Positions 11,587-23,689 of a DNA stretch of 64,000 bases are shown one piece after another. The notes under the pieces were generated by a model that was not told the origin of the DNA, did not search any database, and worked only from the letters and a program-made list of their open reading frames with translations. This DNA is from Stratiolaelaps scimitus (lineage: Eukaryota; Arthropoda; Arachnida; Mesostigmata; Laelapidae): positions 4,022,501 to 4,086,500 of the forward strand of contig JABWDB010000018.1 in assembly GCA_019614645.1 (NCBI GenBank). The letters run 5' to 3'. Each line of letters starts with the position of its first letter. The first letter of the stretch is position 1. Both the position numbers and the translations under genes were made by a program.

Positions 11587-13732
11587 CTGCGGGTGTACGA
11601 GAGCCAACCATATGAAACGAACAGATACAAAAGTTAGTTCTTCTGGAAGGCGAGGAATGGTCGCCTCTTTGGCCGGGTTGGGTTAGATTCGGAACAGATT
11701 TCCGAACGACTGATCGATCTGAGCGAAAAACAACTACGTAACTAGAGTAGATCAAGTCAGGCTCAGGGGTTGGCTAGACTAAGTAGTTTGCCTCTCGGAT
11801 ATTGAAAGCCAGATGTGGGCAGCAAGATACAGGACAAGGGATTATCAGAAACCTGATGAAGGCCATCGATAGTCTAGAGAGAGAGAGTGTGAAAGGCAGG
11901 CCCAAGACAGAGGCATTTAACATAGGGCGAAGTGGAAAATCGCAAACACGATGTTAATGTGCTCACAACCCATCCATTATCATCATTAGTCATCATCAAT
12001 CATCAGTCATGGACATCGCTATATCATGGTCAATCACCTAATCATGGCCATCAACATCATAATCATCATTATCATCATCGCCATAATCATCACCTAAGTC
12101 TCAAACGTTACAGAGCTACCGTTCCTCGATTTCGGCGCGAAATTTGAAAGGTGTGCAAAGCCGCTTCGGGGAGAGGAGAAGACCCAGAGGAATGATTCAG
12201 GAGCAGCGTTCGCCCATTCAAAATGGTATCACAGCTGTGGTAGTAATGTACGTAACAGTAGCGCTGGCACTACGTAGGAGAGTCATCTAACGATCGTATC
12301 TTGCAAGCTACGTTCAACCGCGCGCTTTCGCCCGGGGGGTTGCAGCAAGACTGAGCTAGACTGGATCTACGGCTAGCTAGGTGTTTGTGTGTTCCTGTGA
12401 GTGTACGTGAGGCAGAAAAGGATACAGCGAGAGACAGTACTTGTAAGCAACAAAATAACTCTCTAGTGATGACGGGCGAGTGTCGGATGTTCAGACTACC
12501 AGTGCTGCGGCATTGTCATTCGATGCTTGTAACCATGACCAATAAATCATTGTTGTCCTCATCACCATCATCATCGTCATCACGATCGACATCAGCATCA
12601 CGCTCATCCAGGCTCTTCCTGCTTCGCTGACCGTTCAGCCAATTCGTGCCGTCAAAAATCCGTGTTCATTGAGCCAGAATTGACCAGGTAGAGGCGAAGA
12701 AGAAGAAGAAAAACGCCACTAGAAAACGCCAGTGGAAAAACAGTTTGCCTGTCTACAGGTCGCCGATCGACGTTGATCTCATCCCGTGGCGTGCTGGCCA
12801 TTTGCAATCAGGATCAGCCAGACGCAACAGGATTGGAGGCGTCGGAATCGATCGGACGGGAAAATGTCCCTCTGCTGTTCGGAAGGTAAAAGCGGAACGC
12901 GTCGACCGACCTGCGTCATTCCACGATGCGTGTTGCCAGTCAGTGCGATTCACAGAGGGAGATAAAGAGAGAAAGTGAGAGAGAGAGAGAGGAGAGGAGA
13001 GACAGAAAGTGACCAAGACATAGAGAAGGCTACCGAGCGAAATTGAAAAGTGGTTCGTTCGAGTGTCCCAAGACGCGGAGGGTGGATTCGACACTGCACA
13101 AGGCAGTACTGGGTATTCGTCCGTGTACGCAAGGCCCTTCGCTCCTCTTGCTCGATGTCTGTTTGTTTGTTGGGGGGTAGTTCCAGCAATCAGCGACTAA
13201 TGTTTCGCGCGCGCGCACACGCACACAGTTACACACATAACTGTATGTAAATACAGCCAAATCGGTCAGCTACTACGTATGTCTCTGCTGAACGCATGAA
13301 ATGGGCCGTCGTGGAACACCTCCGGTCTTGGTGGTGGCGGTTGCGGTTGCGGGTGTGTGTGCTTTTGGGTTGCAGCTGCGTGAAGCGCATTGTGTGTCCC
13401 GATTGGGCGTGATAAAAACGGCGCAGTCAAATCTGTGGCTCGCGGTGGAGGTTAGTTGACCTAGATATATACACTTGTATGAGTCATACAGCGTACATGT
13501 ACAGCACCAAAATAGGAGCAGTAGTGTCGAAGTAGGGGTCGCACAAGGCGACTACGATGATATCCTGGACGTCTTCAATCAATCAATCAATCAATCTCAA
13601 CTCGATATAAACAAACGAACAAAAATTGCGAGATTGCTGTGAAATTAAGCAGAATGTGATAGTAGAAATGTACCTGTCGACAACGAAAACGGAGCGAAAA
13701 AATAGGAACAGTTGAGACACAAGTCTATTGTA

Positions 13733-13735
<3 letters not shown>

Positions 13736-13783
<48 letters not shown>

Positions 13784-13799
13784 ATATATATATATATAT
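13736..13799. repeat. (TA)n microsatellite
   Basis: A 64-bp TA tract interrupted only by two ACA steps near its centre. It lies within the last visible Ih intron. Confidence 0.95.
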
Positions 13800-14111
13800 T
13801 TATCTTAATTTAGAGAGAGATTAACCAAAGCGGAATACGAGTAGATGCCAATTTCAAATCCGTCTAGAACACAAATCAAGATGCCTCGCACACTAGCGAA
13901 TTCGACAGGACACGAATCCTGCGGAGTCACGTGATGTAAAATCGGTCACGAGAAACAAAACAATGGAAAAGTGTTACAGCACCAAAACGGGTGGATGCCT
14001 CAACGAGTTGGTGATCTCGGGGAGCAAGAAGTGGACAAAATTGTGTTGTCTAAACAAAAAATGACCACTACCCCAAAAATTGAACAAAACGTGCCAAGAT
14101 AGGGGGAACAC

Positions 14112-14138
14112 CAGAGAGAGAGAGAGAGAGAGAGAGAG
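14112..14138. repeat. (GA)n microsatellite
   Basis: An uninterrupted AG dinucleotide run of about 27 bp in the intron. On the Ih transcript it is a CU-rich polypyrimidine tract. Confidence 0.9.
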
Positions 14139-17100
14139 TAAAGAATATTCAAATCGAATATACGCGCCCTTGCAATTCAATGGAGGCGCTTAAGAAGAAA
14201 GCGAATTTTGTCAACCGGCGTCAATGTGACTTTACACACAAACGCCCCTCTACCGACAGATGACGGCAACAGCAGATGCCTGCCGATTAGACGCAATACT
14301 ACAAAGAGCGAGAGATAGAGAGAGAAAGAGAGAGATAGTTTCGATAGAAGAGAGGGGTCGGTGGTTAGAGTAGTAGTAGTAGTGGTTGTAGATCTAAGAG
14401 GACAGCCCGAATCACAGTAGAACTATCGAGGTGACTATAGTGAAATCATACAGGCTGGCATGGAAAACAAACCATAAACTGAACGAGACAGCGGCTAATG
14501 ACTCGGATGAATAATAAGCAGTAACGAATAACGAATCGCTATCGTCAAACTATGAACGGAACACAAATACGATAAGAGCGGTTCGTTCGAAAGGAGACGA
14601 TTTTTAATTACGAGTGAATCGAACGTCTGACTGACCGTTAGCAGAACAGTAGGGTGGCAGCGCTAGAGAGCAACCAACGAGGCAGAGCGATGGACACTTG
14701 CCTCATCGACAGCGGGCGTACTATTAGCGTTGGTATCGGTTGGCAACGCGTATGTTTGGTGGATCGGTCGATAGCCGGTCGGGTGGAGGTGGCAGCTGAC
14801 GCTCGGTCTCAGCATGTATATGTGGACCTGATATGCTTTTGTCGAGATTGCTCGTCCTGAGCGTCCTGACCCCGTGTGACAGGATGGCCGCTGGTCAGAT
14901 ACGCCACGTCAGCCAATGACAGTCTATTTCGATTTAATCGTTCAGCAAATACGCGGCCATCTGGACACGGCGTAATGGACACGCGGCCAGCCGACGGCTG
15001 GTACTCTCGGTGTTTTTTTCTACCGATCGTATACTGTTGATGTCGCATGCTTTCGACAGCACCGTCTGTATGTTATTTCCACCTTGCGTTCGTCATGGGG
15101 AGGATAAATTCAGTGGCGACGCGGAGTGAGCCGTCGAGTGAAATCGAACGAGTTTGAGACATCGACGAAGTGTTAGCTCGGCACAGCGGGGTCGTCGTCG
15201 TCTCTCTCTCATCGACATCGTCAACATGAATTTCTCTGTTTCTATTCCCGCATCAGAGTTCATCAGAGTTTCATCATGTCGGGGTGTGGCTGTTCTTGCA
15301 CTTGTTCACTCAGTCAGCTGGCTGAATTCTGTGTGAGGGAATGTTAAGCGACCGGCGACTCCGGTGAAGGCGAGGATTCGTCTGAAGACCCGCCCTCATC
15401 GGCCGGCCTCCGACCACCACCTAGACGCGCCAGATGAGGCACCCGGCGCTAGAACGAACACGAGAGAGAGAGAGAGATAGAGAGAGAGAGAGACACACAC
15501 ACACACAACACACAACAACGCAGCAACAATACGCACACAGGCATATATATATATGTATATATACACGTAAACAACGTCGTTCTCGGCGGTAGTTGAGGTA
15601 AGGGCGACGCCTATGTCGGCATCTGTTGCCCACTCGAGGAATACTCGAGAAAAGTTGTTCCCTAACATTACGTTGCTTTTTCGTTACTCGAGTTATCATC
15701 TTCATATTTTCTTTTCCGCTTCCCTTCGAAGAAAGCCGGCCGAACAACAAGCAGTTCCCTCTCTTCGTGCATTCTCGAAGTACTTTAAAGGTCACTAACA
15801 AGTAGAATAGATTTGGGGGTAGACAAAAGATGAACGAAACGCTTGAGCTTCCAGAACGGCAGCGGGAACATTGCGTTCGGTATTGCGGATGCATTCTTGC
15901 CGGTCCGCTTGTTTAGTTCTGCACTGTCAGCCGGGAAGTGGGCCTCTTTCAGAATCCGGCCGAGATATGAACGTCGACCAGGTGTATAGGCATCCGCTCC
16001 GATTCGAATTGGAGGTCTCTTTTCTTAGAAAGGTAAGGAGGTAAGATGGACGCAATTACAGCATGTCGTCCAGGTGGCCACTTTTGACATTTTGGACAAT
16101 TTTTCTAGGAGTTATTATATTAAAGGATTTCCAAGCACAAGCAACGTATCTGTCTGTTATGGAAATACTCTTGAAAACAAGTTATACATAGGTATATGCA
16201 TTTATCTGTGCAGTAGAAACACTCCTATCCTACATTGTTGCGTTTTACCATCATACTGCGACGCACAGTTGGCAGGACCAATTACCAACGTTGTCCTTAA
16301 CCCTATCGTGTGTACGAAGTATCGAAAGTCTACATAGGTCCGTATTTCGACTCAGGAGTCATGGGTAGGCGTCGGCAAAAACAAACCCACAGATTTCCGT
16401 GTATAAATTCGTATGCATAACATACACCATAACTCCTTTTAAATAACAGTACACATGTGTATATACAGAGTAACTGGATATGGCTGTCGCCCCCTCTAGT
16501 TTCGAAGATCGTAAATTGCGCGTTTAGTCTCTTACTATAGTAAACAGAGAAATAAGCCTGCATCTCCTATAAACGTATGTATTTCGTAGCTTCGTTAAAC
16601 TTGTTCTCATCATTTGGGGAATTGTCTAGTGTTTTGCGTTGGCCGTTCATCGCCCATAGGCCGAACTCAGTTGGCTACTTCTTGTGCAGCACAGCAGTGT
16701 CGAGGAGCGAAAGCGCTTTCTATAAGAGAATAGAAACACTACGAGGGCGCTACACAACAAAGACAACATATGCTCAGGAAGCTCGGGATAATAGCTACAC
16801 AATGTTCTCGATGTCGTTGGCAATATTTTGCCGGCGACATCGACTCCTTGGTAATTCTCTCTTGGCGTGTACAATAGCTATGTACGCATATACAAATAGG
16901 TTACACGTAATACAGATAGGTGCATTGTTAGTGTGCAATGCCCCCGGGTGTTCGACTGAGAAAAATCGAGGAAAATTTCGGCGAAAATATCCGGGCGAGG
17001 GAGTGGAGGCAACAGCAGATATAGTTAGGTCTGCTATTGATTTCAAGATGTTCGCGGAAGACAGGGTAGGTACCGCACTGCAGATATACGAAGAAATTCA

Positions 17101-17441
17101 AAGTAGACAAAGTTATCTAGCTTCGAGATAGGTGAGATCACTGATCCGAAGCCAGTGTAAAGTCTAGGGTAGGTTGATAGACTGTGTTTCTGTGTGTGTA
17201 CACCGTTGTGTCGACACTTCACATATGATACATACGATGGCGGGAACATGTACATATCTGCGCAGGGCAGACTTGCATCGAGTTTGTACATACACACACA
17301 CCCACACGTATGCATATCAACAATGAAAACGACTGAGGTGTCGCAGTGTCAACGGGTGTTGCGAGAGAGCGAATCAATCAATGAGATGTGAACGAAGGTA
17401 GCGGGCCAGATGGCAGGGTGAGATGACTAAAGTGACCATAC

Positions 17442-17767
17442 CTTGAGCAAGTCCCCGTCGGAATGTTGACTGACCACGATACTGGGGTCGATCCCGATCT
17501 TGTTGAGTCGCTCGGCAGCGATGGACTCCATGGTCCGCCTGACTAGCGGGTACTGGTCTAGCACCGTGTTGAAGTGTTCAACAGACAAAGAGAACAAATT
17601 GCAATAAGTCTCGGCCCGAACGGACGCCACTCGTCGCGCGTTGGTCAAGAGACAGATTTCGCCAAAGTATGAACCGTCACTTAGGCTGGTCGCCACTTCG
17701 CCGCCCGCCGTTACGATATCCACGATGCCCTCCTGGATAAAGTACATCTTTGTACCGATGGTACCCT
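17442..17767 (-). CDS. Ih: Ih exon: cyclic nucleotide-binding domain
   Basis: This exon encodes residues 498-606 and holds most of the CNBD. It reads [14 protein letters not shown], then [20 protein letters not shown] (528-547), the phosphate-binding cassette. The cassette has the FGE glutamate and the arginine that contact cAMP in this family. It then runs through [17 protein letters not shown] into the C-helix region ([18 protein letters not shown]). The acceptor is CAACTTTCAG and the donor is AAG|GTATGG. Phase 1 at the 5' end splits the Glu codon with the preceding exon, and phase 0 at the 3' end joins VDMSTVEV of the tail. All hallmark residues for cAMP binding appear present, so the product should be nucleotide-sensitive (inference from family knowledge). 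Confidence 0.97.
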
Positions 17768-18646
17768 CTGAAAGTTGTGCCACCACAAAGCAGCCAAACA
17801 CATTCGCACAGGGAGATAGGATGGGTCAACAGGGAAAATCGAATCGGAACCGAACAAGGAGAGAACAGCAAAATGACAAAAACGAACAAGGCACAGACAG
17901 CAGAAACGCAGAGACAGGTCAAAGGCATGAATAGTTCAAAGCGTTAGCTCGCAGTGTGGCTCACGTTAGTGTTCATGTGGTTTAAGGGGGGGTTTACGTG
18001 AATGGGGCCAGATGTTGTTCCCGGGAGAGAGGCGGACAGAAAACAGGTGGTCGATATTATGTTCCTTCGTCGCCTTCCCGCCTCCGGCCTGAATGCCTGA
18101 ATGGGCCGATAGGGACATGGGGGCGAGGGGCGGCCGGCCGCCCCATGAATGGACCCACACGGCTACCGGCGACTCTGCGAGCACAGGCCGTCAAACCGTC
18201 GGCCTCTGGCGGGCTGTGCTGCTCTCGTCAAGTGCTCTTGGAAAAACGGGACAAGCCGCGCCTGTGTGTATGTGTGGGTGGCCGATCGAGCGGCCGTCCG
18301 CCAACTTTCATCGCTCATGCCGACTGCTGCTGAAGGTCGGCTAGCTTTTTCCTTTTTCCTTTTTTTTTCTTCGGTCGGAGGTCTTTTTTAGGTTGTGTCG
18401 TCAGGCACAACCTGACAGAACCGAAAATTCCTTTCCACTCGATCGATAACGGAATCTCAGAGAAACTGATTGGCCTCTCAACAGGCGGAATCTACAGTCC
18501 TGCTTTCGCTTAGGAAAGAGCAACTCTGACACGGCGGCCGCGCACTGGTCGGAACGCCGCTACAAACTTATCATTCAAAAGGGGTTTGCGTGGCGGGGGA
18601 ACAGTCACGTTCTGCGCGGTTGGGTGGATCTCCACTGTATACGTAA

Positions 18647-18683
<37 letters not shown>

Positions 18684-19510
18684 TATGTGTCTATATATAG
18701 ATAGATAGGTGTTGTGTTGGGAGGATATGAATGGTGTGTAGATTTCTGGTAAATGTGTTTTTCTATAAGCATATGCCGAGACTTGTCGATATTTTCGCAA
18801 ACGCGCAAACGTTCGTTGAGTTTCATCGTTAAACTAGATGCCTGCAATACATTTCGTAATCACTATACGACAATATTTATCGTTCCCAAGCACCTTCATA
18901 TGGAGTTGATTTCACATTATACCATTGACAACGCAAATCGCTAGAAGGCACCTTTGGGTAGGCTAGGCATACGATAGCAGGATTTCGTGAGTTTCGGAAA
19001 AATCGCCAGACGATGTAAACTTAGCATTCAGACTACAATATATCTCCACTATATCCCTAAAACACGGAGGGTAAAATGAGTTCGAAGAACCACCGCCCCC
19101 TCATAATTTCTCATAGTTGAAGTTAATCACTATTTCGGCATGAACTTCTGATTCTATTTGTTTCAGTCATAATAGTGCGTACAGCATAGCCGTCCTGTGA
19201 CGAGAATAATAGTATTCGACATCTATATAACGTGCATGTACGCACGATTGTATGTGCTCACTGACAATATCGTATCTCCACTCACATATCATCCCTGTTA
19301 CTGCACGCAAATGCTTGAGGATTATGATAAGACATCTTATTATACACTGATTGGATAGAAGCAACAAAATATTCTTCTATGTGCTGTATTGCCCAGTGTA
19401 CAGGGTTTGTTTGTTGTTTCGTACGTGGCGAAGCTATGACGATTGTAATCAGATGTGCTATGGTATCAGGCGTCGCTCAGCTGATACCGGCGGTAGCCGG
19501 GGAACAATAC
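17768..19510 (-). other. Ih intron 7 (1.7 kb)
   Basis: The donor is GTATTG and the acceptor is CTTTCAG. The intron contains a GC-rich stretch around 18000-18330, a T-rich run at about 18345-18390, and a (TA)n tract at about 18650-18680. No other gene is seen. Confidence 0.85.
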
Positions 19511-19761
19511 CTTTAATTATGAGGTCTCCAGGCTGGTACACTTCATACTTGAGTTTCGTCACAACGTCGGAGACGAAATCGGGATCGGCATTCGCGAAAA
19601 ACGGGACGGATGCGACCAGAGAGCGACAGTTGTAGTTAACTACATCCTCGTGCAGCCGCTCGGAGAGCTCGTTTAGAATATCGTCTTCGTTGAAAAATTT
19701 GCCCTGGTATCGGTGCTCGAAGTAATCTGCAATGCGCTGACGAAGGTCCCTTGGAAGTTTT
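19511..19761 (-). CDS. Ih: Ih exon: C-linker and start of CNBD
   Basis: This exon encodes residues 414-497. It opens with [20 protein letters not shown], the typical HCN C-linker A'/B' helices. It continues with [20 protein letters not shown] and the [20 protein letters not shown] block, then [20 protein letters not shown] entering the CNBD beta-roll. The C-linker couples cAMP binding to the gate and builds the tetrameric gating ring. The acceptor is ATATCCACAG (phase 2, completing Arg414) and the donor is AAAG|GTATTG (phase 1). The first-helix motif RKLP-RQRI-EHRYQGK is diagnostic of HCN among CNBD channels. Confidence 0.97.
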
Positions 19762-20765
19762 CTGTGGATATGATTTAGCAAGACACACACACAACGAGCA
19801 TTGGGACGAAACGCCAGCAGAGAATATATTACACAATTGAGGTTGAGTGGGTAATAGACAATGGTCGCGTCACATCTCGTGGTCATTAGAGATAGGCAAC
19901 GGACGCTAGGAAAAGGCAGCGAAGGTAGCAACAAATAGAGGTCGAGAGAAAGAGAAAGAGAGATTGTTAACGGAGAGCTGCAACGTAGGTCACCTGCGTC
20001 AATGAAAATGATATGGGAACGAGGAGCGGAGCCGAGGCGCGTTCGTACACCACTATCTATCGGGATTGCCAGTGGCCAGCAGTCCCACCAGCGAACGGCG
20101 CCGCAAACTTGAGTCTGATATATATATATATATAGGGGTGTGTGGTCCTGGCTGCCCATAAGGCTATATATACATATATAGCAGGGAGAGTGAGAGTGCA
20201 AGCGATAGAACGTGGACAGATAAAGCGGTAAAAATAGGGAAGGCTGCCGTCAAAAGCGAAAGGTCTACGGCCAATTGGGACTGTCAGATGTCAGAGCAAC
20301 CCAATCTGTTCAGATATACTCGTCGTCGCAGACGCCGAATGAGATAGAAAGAGAGAGAGAGTTATCAGAGGCCGTGCAGTGACGGAGCTCCTTGCTATCC
20401 CCCACCCCGCCCATGTATGTATATCTATCTATAGGAACAACGCCCTGGGAGTCACTGTAGCGAGTCTCTTCGTTGTATCCGCCTGCGCGGATCCTTGTGT
20501 CCGCCTCTGCCGAATGCTGCAGACACTTCGGCAGATCCTGGCTGGTCATTGCCATTACAAGTTGTTGGGTTGACGATGCAGCTCGTTGGTGACACTGGGG
20601 CAAATTTCGCTGATGGCATAGCCATCCGCTTTGAGGCGCCTTGAACGATAGCTCGGAGCCCAGACGTTTGTATGTTTGTACGTTTGTTCACTACGCCGGG
20701 CTGGCGTAGTGAACGACGCCTTGAAAACAATGCTATTCAAAATCGAATGCCGTTTTTTACCTTAC
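19762..20765 (-). other. Ih intron 6 (1.0 kb) with a donor-proximal hairpin
   Basis: A short intron with donor GTAAGG and acceptor TCCACAG. It contains a (TA)n tract near 20118-20135 and a perfect 12-bp stem hairpin at 20686-20714, close to the donor. Confidence 0.85.
20686..20714 (-). repeat. Perfect 12-bp hairpin about 50 nt inside the intron donor
   Basis: The arms 20686-20697 and 20703-20714 are perfectly complementary around a 5-nt loop. A further four base pairs can form outside the stem if one base bulges. In the Ih pre-mRNA the hairpin begins about 50 nt after the 5' splice site of the S6 exon. It could influence splicing or be an editing substrate, but no target duplex with the exon is evident. 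Confidence 0.75.
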
Positions 20766-20949
20766 CTATAAGCCATGTACTCTTCGACTTGTTTTAGCTT
20801 CTCCCGGTAATGTCTCCTGGAGGAGTCGAGCGACTGGATAAGGTTGGTGGTGTGGCCGAGAAAGAGGGCATAGCATGTTGCGCCGGAGATCATTGAGAGC
20901 AGGGTGAGCCACATGTCGGTCACCGACTGCGGCGGGAAGCGCCCATACC
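20766..20949 (-). CDS. Ih: Ih exon: selectivity filter, S6 and start of C-linker
   Basis: This exon encodes residues 353-413. It completes the first Gly of GYG (codon split by a phase-1 intron), then reads [14 protein letters not shown], followed by S6 (about 364-390, [20 protein letters not shown]). [16 protein letters not shown] then leads into the C-linker, ending [11 protein letters not shown] forms the potassium-permeable but weakly selective filter of HCN channels. GRFPPQS after the filter matches what I know of arthropod Ih rather than the vertebrate GAQAPVS form. The acceptor is TCTCCACAG and the donor is ATAG|GTAAGG (phase 2). Confidence 0.98.
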
Positions 20950-23159
20950 CTGTGGAGAAATGGTGAGAAAACACATAAGAGCTTCGGTTGGAGATTCCGT
21001 TGCAAGGCGGGGGCAACGTAGAAATGTCAGACCAATTCTCTGCTGGCTTTGGACGAGTATTTTTTTTTTTCTTAAAAGGGCGAGTATACTATTCTTTATC
21101 ATTAGTATTATTATTATGATTATTATTATTATTATTATTATGTAACTATTGTTCTATTGCTTGTTCGGGTACATTCCCAATAGCACATGGCCAAATTGTT
21201 CCTCGCAGCGTTGTATGTCGCTTTCCATTAACATCGTATCCATTCACATATCGAAAAATATATGACTTCAGTTTACTTTCGTTTTTCATTGCTGCTGCTG
21301 TCGTTGGTTGGTGTTATCTGCATGTGAATTACGCATTACTCGATAAATCTCCTTTGAGCTGGTGGAGTCGCTATGAGAGATCAGTGGTTAGTGTAGCGAT
21401 TTGAGTCCTCAAATCAATGAGCCTCAGAGACACCGAAGCACACGGAAACACAGCAACGCCTGTGTTAATTACGAATGGCATACTCGGCATGTGATATCTC
21501 TGGCTGGTATCATATCTATTGTATTCTCGGGAAGTCCTTGTCTTCTAACGACCACCAGCGGAAGGGCGTGCCGGTTTCTCTACGGGAATCCCTGCTTAGA
21601 CTTCTCCGTACTTGCTCGACCAAGCTGACATTGCCTGATTATCCACCGACCAGTTCCAGGTAAAATGTATTCAAATGTAGAGGTAAAATTATTATGCTGA
21701 CGGTAACAGTTGACATGGCGTAGTTTGTACGTGGTCGTATCGTGGTCACCACGGTCTCCCGTTGGCGGTTCAAAAAGGCCGTCGTGCAGCCCACGAAGTC
21801 CGCAGCTCAGCGATGTCGCCTTTACGAAAACGTCAAGGGCGTTTGCCCAAGTCATCCCCACATGCAGCTACCACTGTTGCAACTGGGGACCTCTCGGAGA
21901 GAAACGCCACTTAGATCACCTCGTTGGACCCCCTCTTTATACCCTCCAACTTCGGGGAACGACCACCCGTCCGCCCAGGAAATATTCAAAGCCAATGCAG
22001 CTTAAATGGAATCCTCTCATTTGTCCGTTTAACTGGAGCATCTGGAGCCTGCGACCGTTCTTCTATCGCAGCAGCGAGCGCCACTACAAACGTCAGCCCT
22101 CTGCCAGGTGTCAGTTTGCTTGGGGCTGAGGGGGAACACACAGGAGATTGAATAGGGCAGGGTGCCTTCGGCCGGTGGCACCGCTGGGTGAAGCTCGCGA
22201 GCTCTGTGCTCTCGCGAGACGTGAACGGCCGGCCTAGTATCCCCAGACGTCTCTTGTATGTTCAGCACGTTCGACATGATTGCCGCCGCGGCCCCACGTC
22301 TGCTTACCGTTAGCGAGCTGCTTGCTGCAGCCAGTTTTGTACGGAACGTCAGGTCTCCATTGATTTTGTAGGTCGGATAACACATAACAAACACACCTGA
22401 CTAGTGTCGCTTATTGCTGCCTTTCTGCGTAGAGCGAATGTCCGCAATGTCATACATTGCGGACTGGAGGCGTGTGTTCTTATTTTAGTATATTCGAATT
22501 AGACACGACTTCGAAAAACACCACAATCACTCCGGAGGCGCATGTGGCTTGAAAGGTCCAAGTTAATTTTGTAGCAATTTTGTTATTGTATTTATTTAGT
22601 TGAGCCGCCAGCATGTTCTGTTAACGAAACATAGAATTAATTAAAATGCATCAAGAACAATCAAAAGTAGCTTTTTTCCCACAAGGAAGAAATAAAGACT
22701 CTCCCAAATGTCAATATCACCACTGGAATATGTAGATACCCCCACCGGTAGCTAGCATTAGTATCATATGCAGTACAACTACTCACCTAGTGTTTGGGCC
22801 ACCTCGTAAGTTACTCCTAAACAAGTTCACCTTATATATCGTGTACGATTTGCCGTTCGAGCGGACCATGTATTATTTACTTACTGTACAACGTTCGCAG
22901 GAAAACTTTCTACCGGGGTCGAGTGTCGTATTCATCCACGGGGCTGACGCATTGTTGTGGCATATATATATATATATATATATATACATAGGTGTGTATA
23001 TGTGTGTTTGTATGTATGTTTGTTCGCTCTGAAAGTTGCAACTTGTAAAGTTGTATGTGCACACGGAGTGCTAGGCAGCAGCGTCATCAGCAGGACTACG
23101 CTATACCCTAGTCACTTGTTGTTTGAATTTTTAATTCTCCTCTTCTACACTCCACTCAC
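20950..23159 (-). other. Ih intron 5 (2.2 kb)
   Basis: The donor is GTGAGT and the acceptor is CTCCACAG. It contains an (ATT)n run near 21105-21141, the perfect hairpin at 22440-22464 and a (TA)n tract at about 22963-22986. Plus-strand open frames at 21710-22151 (139 and 75 codons) show no similarity I recognise. Confidence 0.85.
22440..22464. repeat. Perfect 11-bp hairpin with 3-nt loop
   Basis: The arms 22440-22450 and 22454-22464 are perfect reverse complements around CAT. It lies in an Ih intron and its role is unknown. Confidence 0.75.
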
Positions 23160-23382
23160 CTATACACAGCATATGCGACATGGCCTTAAATAGGGCCCAC
23201 GAGTATTGCTCGAACCAATCTTTCTTGGCTAGGTCGTTGATTGTGACCCAGGAGTTATTTGGGAACCCTTGCAGCATCGGTACGAGAAACTGAAGGCACC
23301 CACTCCAGTGGCCGATTAATAGCATCATACAGATGAGGTTGATGATCTTCATGAACACTGACGCCATGTTGAGGAAGTATAC
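23160..23382 (-). CDS. Ih: Ih exon: S5 and pore helix
   Basis: This exon encodes residues 279-352. It reads [20 protein letters not shown], then [20 protein letters not shown] (S5 and outer turret). The pore loop [17 protein letters not shown] follows and stops just before the filter glycine. The [17 protein letters not shown] block is highly characteristic of HCN channels. The acceptor is ATAATTCAG (phase 0) and the donor is ATAG|GTGAGT (phase 1, splitting the first Gly codon of GYG). NNSW in the turret is an N-x-S match at the place where HCN channels carry their N-glycosylation site, so glycosylation is plausible. Confidence 0.98.
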
Positions 23383-23501
23383 CTGAATTATGAAAACGAA
23401 GACAGGCCAGAGCAAACAATCGAATTATGTATAACTTCTATTCGTGTCGATTCGGTTCCGCTGAGTGACTATGTGCATAAAGGCACATCAAATCGAGTCT
23501 G

Positions 23502-23575
<74 letters not shown>
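23502..23575. repeat. (TA)n microsatellite
   Basis: A 74-bp TA tract broken only by a few substitutions (ACA, GCA). It is the longest such tract in the window. Confidence 0.96.
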
Positions 23576-23579
<4 letters not shown>

Positions 23580-23689
23580 CAATAGACATCAGGCGATACG
23601 ATACCGATAATCGTAGCGAATGTGTTTCAGCAGCCTCTATAATACACCTTACGCCAGCTGAGTGAATACATACGTCCAACAGATAGGAG

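Larger units (their letters stand above)
11587..17441 (-). other. Ih intron 8 (5.9 kb)
   Basis: This intron lies between the CNBD exon and the tail exon (donor GTATGG, acceptor CCGCAG). The plus strand is purine-rich, with GA tracts around 12976-12992, 14112-14138 and 15464-15494, and a 64-bp (TA)n tract at 13736-13799. It holds a 184-codon plus-strand open frame (16577-17131) with no recognisable similarity. No gene is identified. Confidence 0.85.

Noticed and set aside
13565..13594. Short AATC tandem runs here and near 7756-7787 considered as CRISPR-like or satellite arrays
   Set aside because: They are simple tetranucleotide microsatellites without spacers. Nothing in the window resembles a CRISPR array.
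21710..22151. Overlapping plus-strand frames of 139 and 75 codons in the pore-S6 intron
   Set aside because: No recognisable domain, no supporting splice structure, and two overlapping frames of similar quality, as expected by chance.
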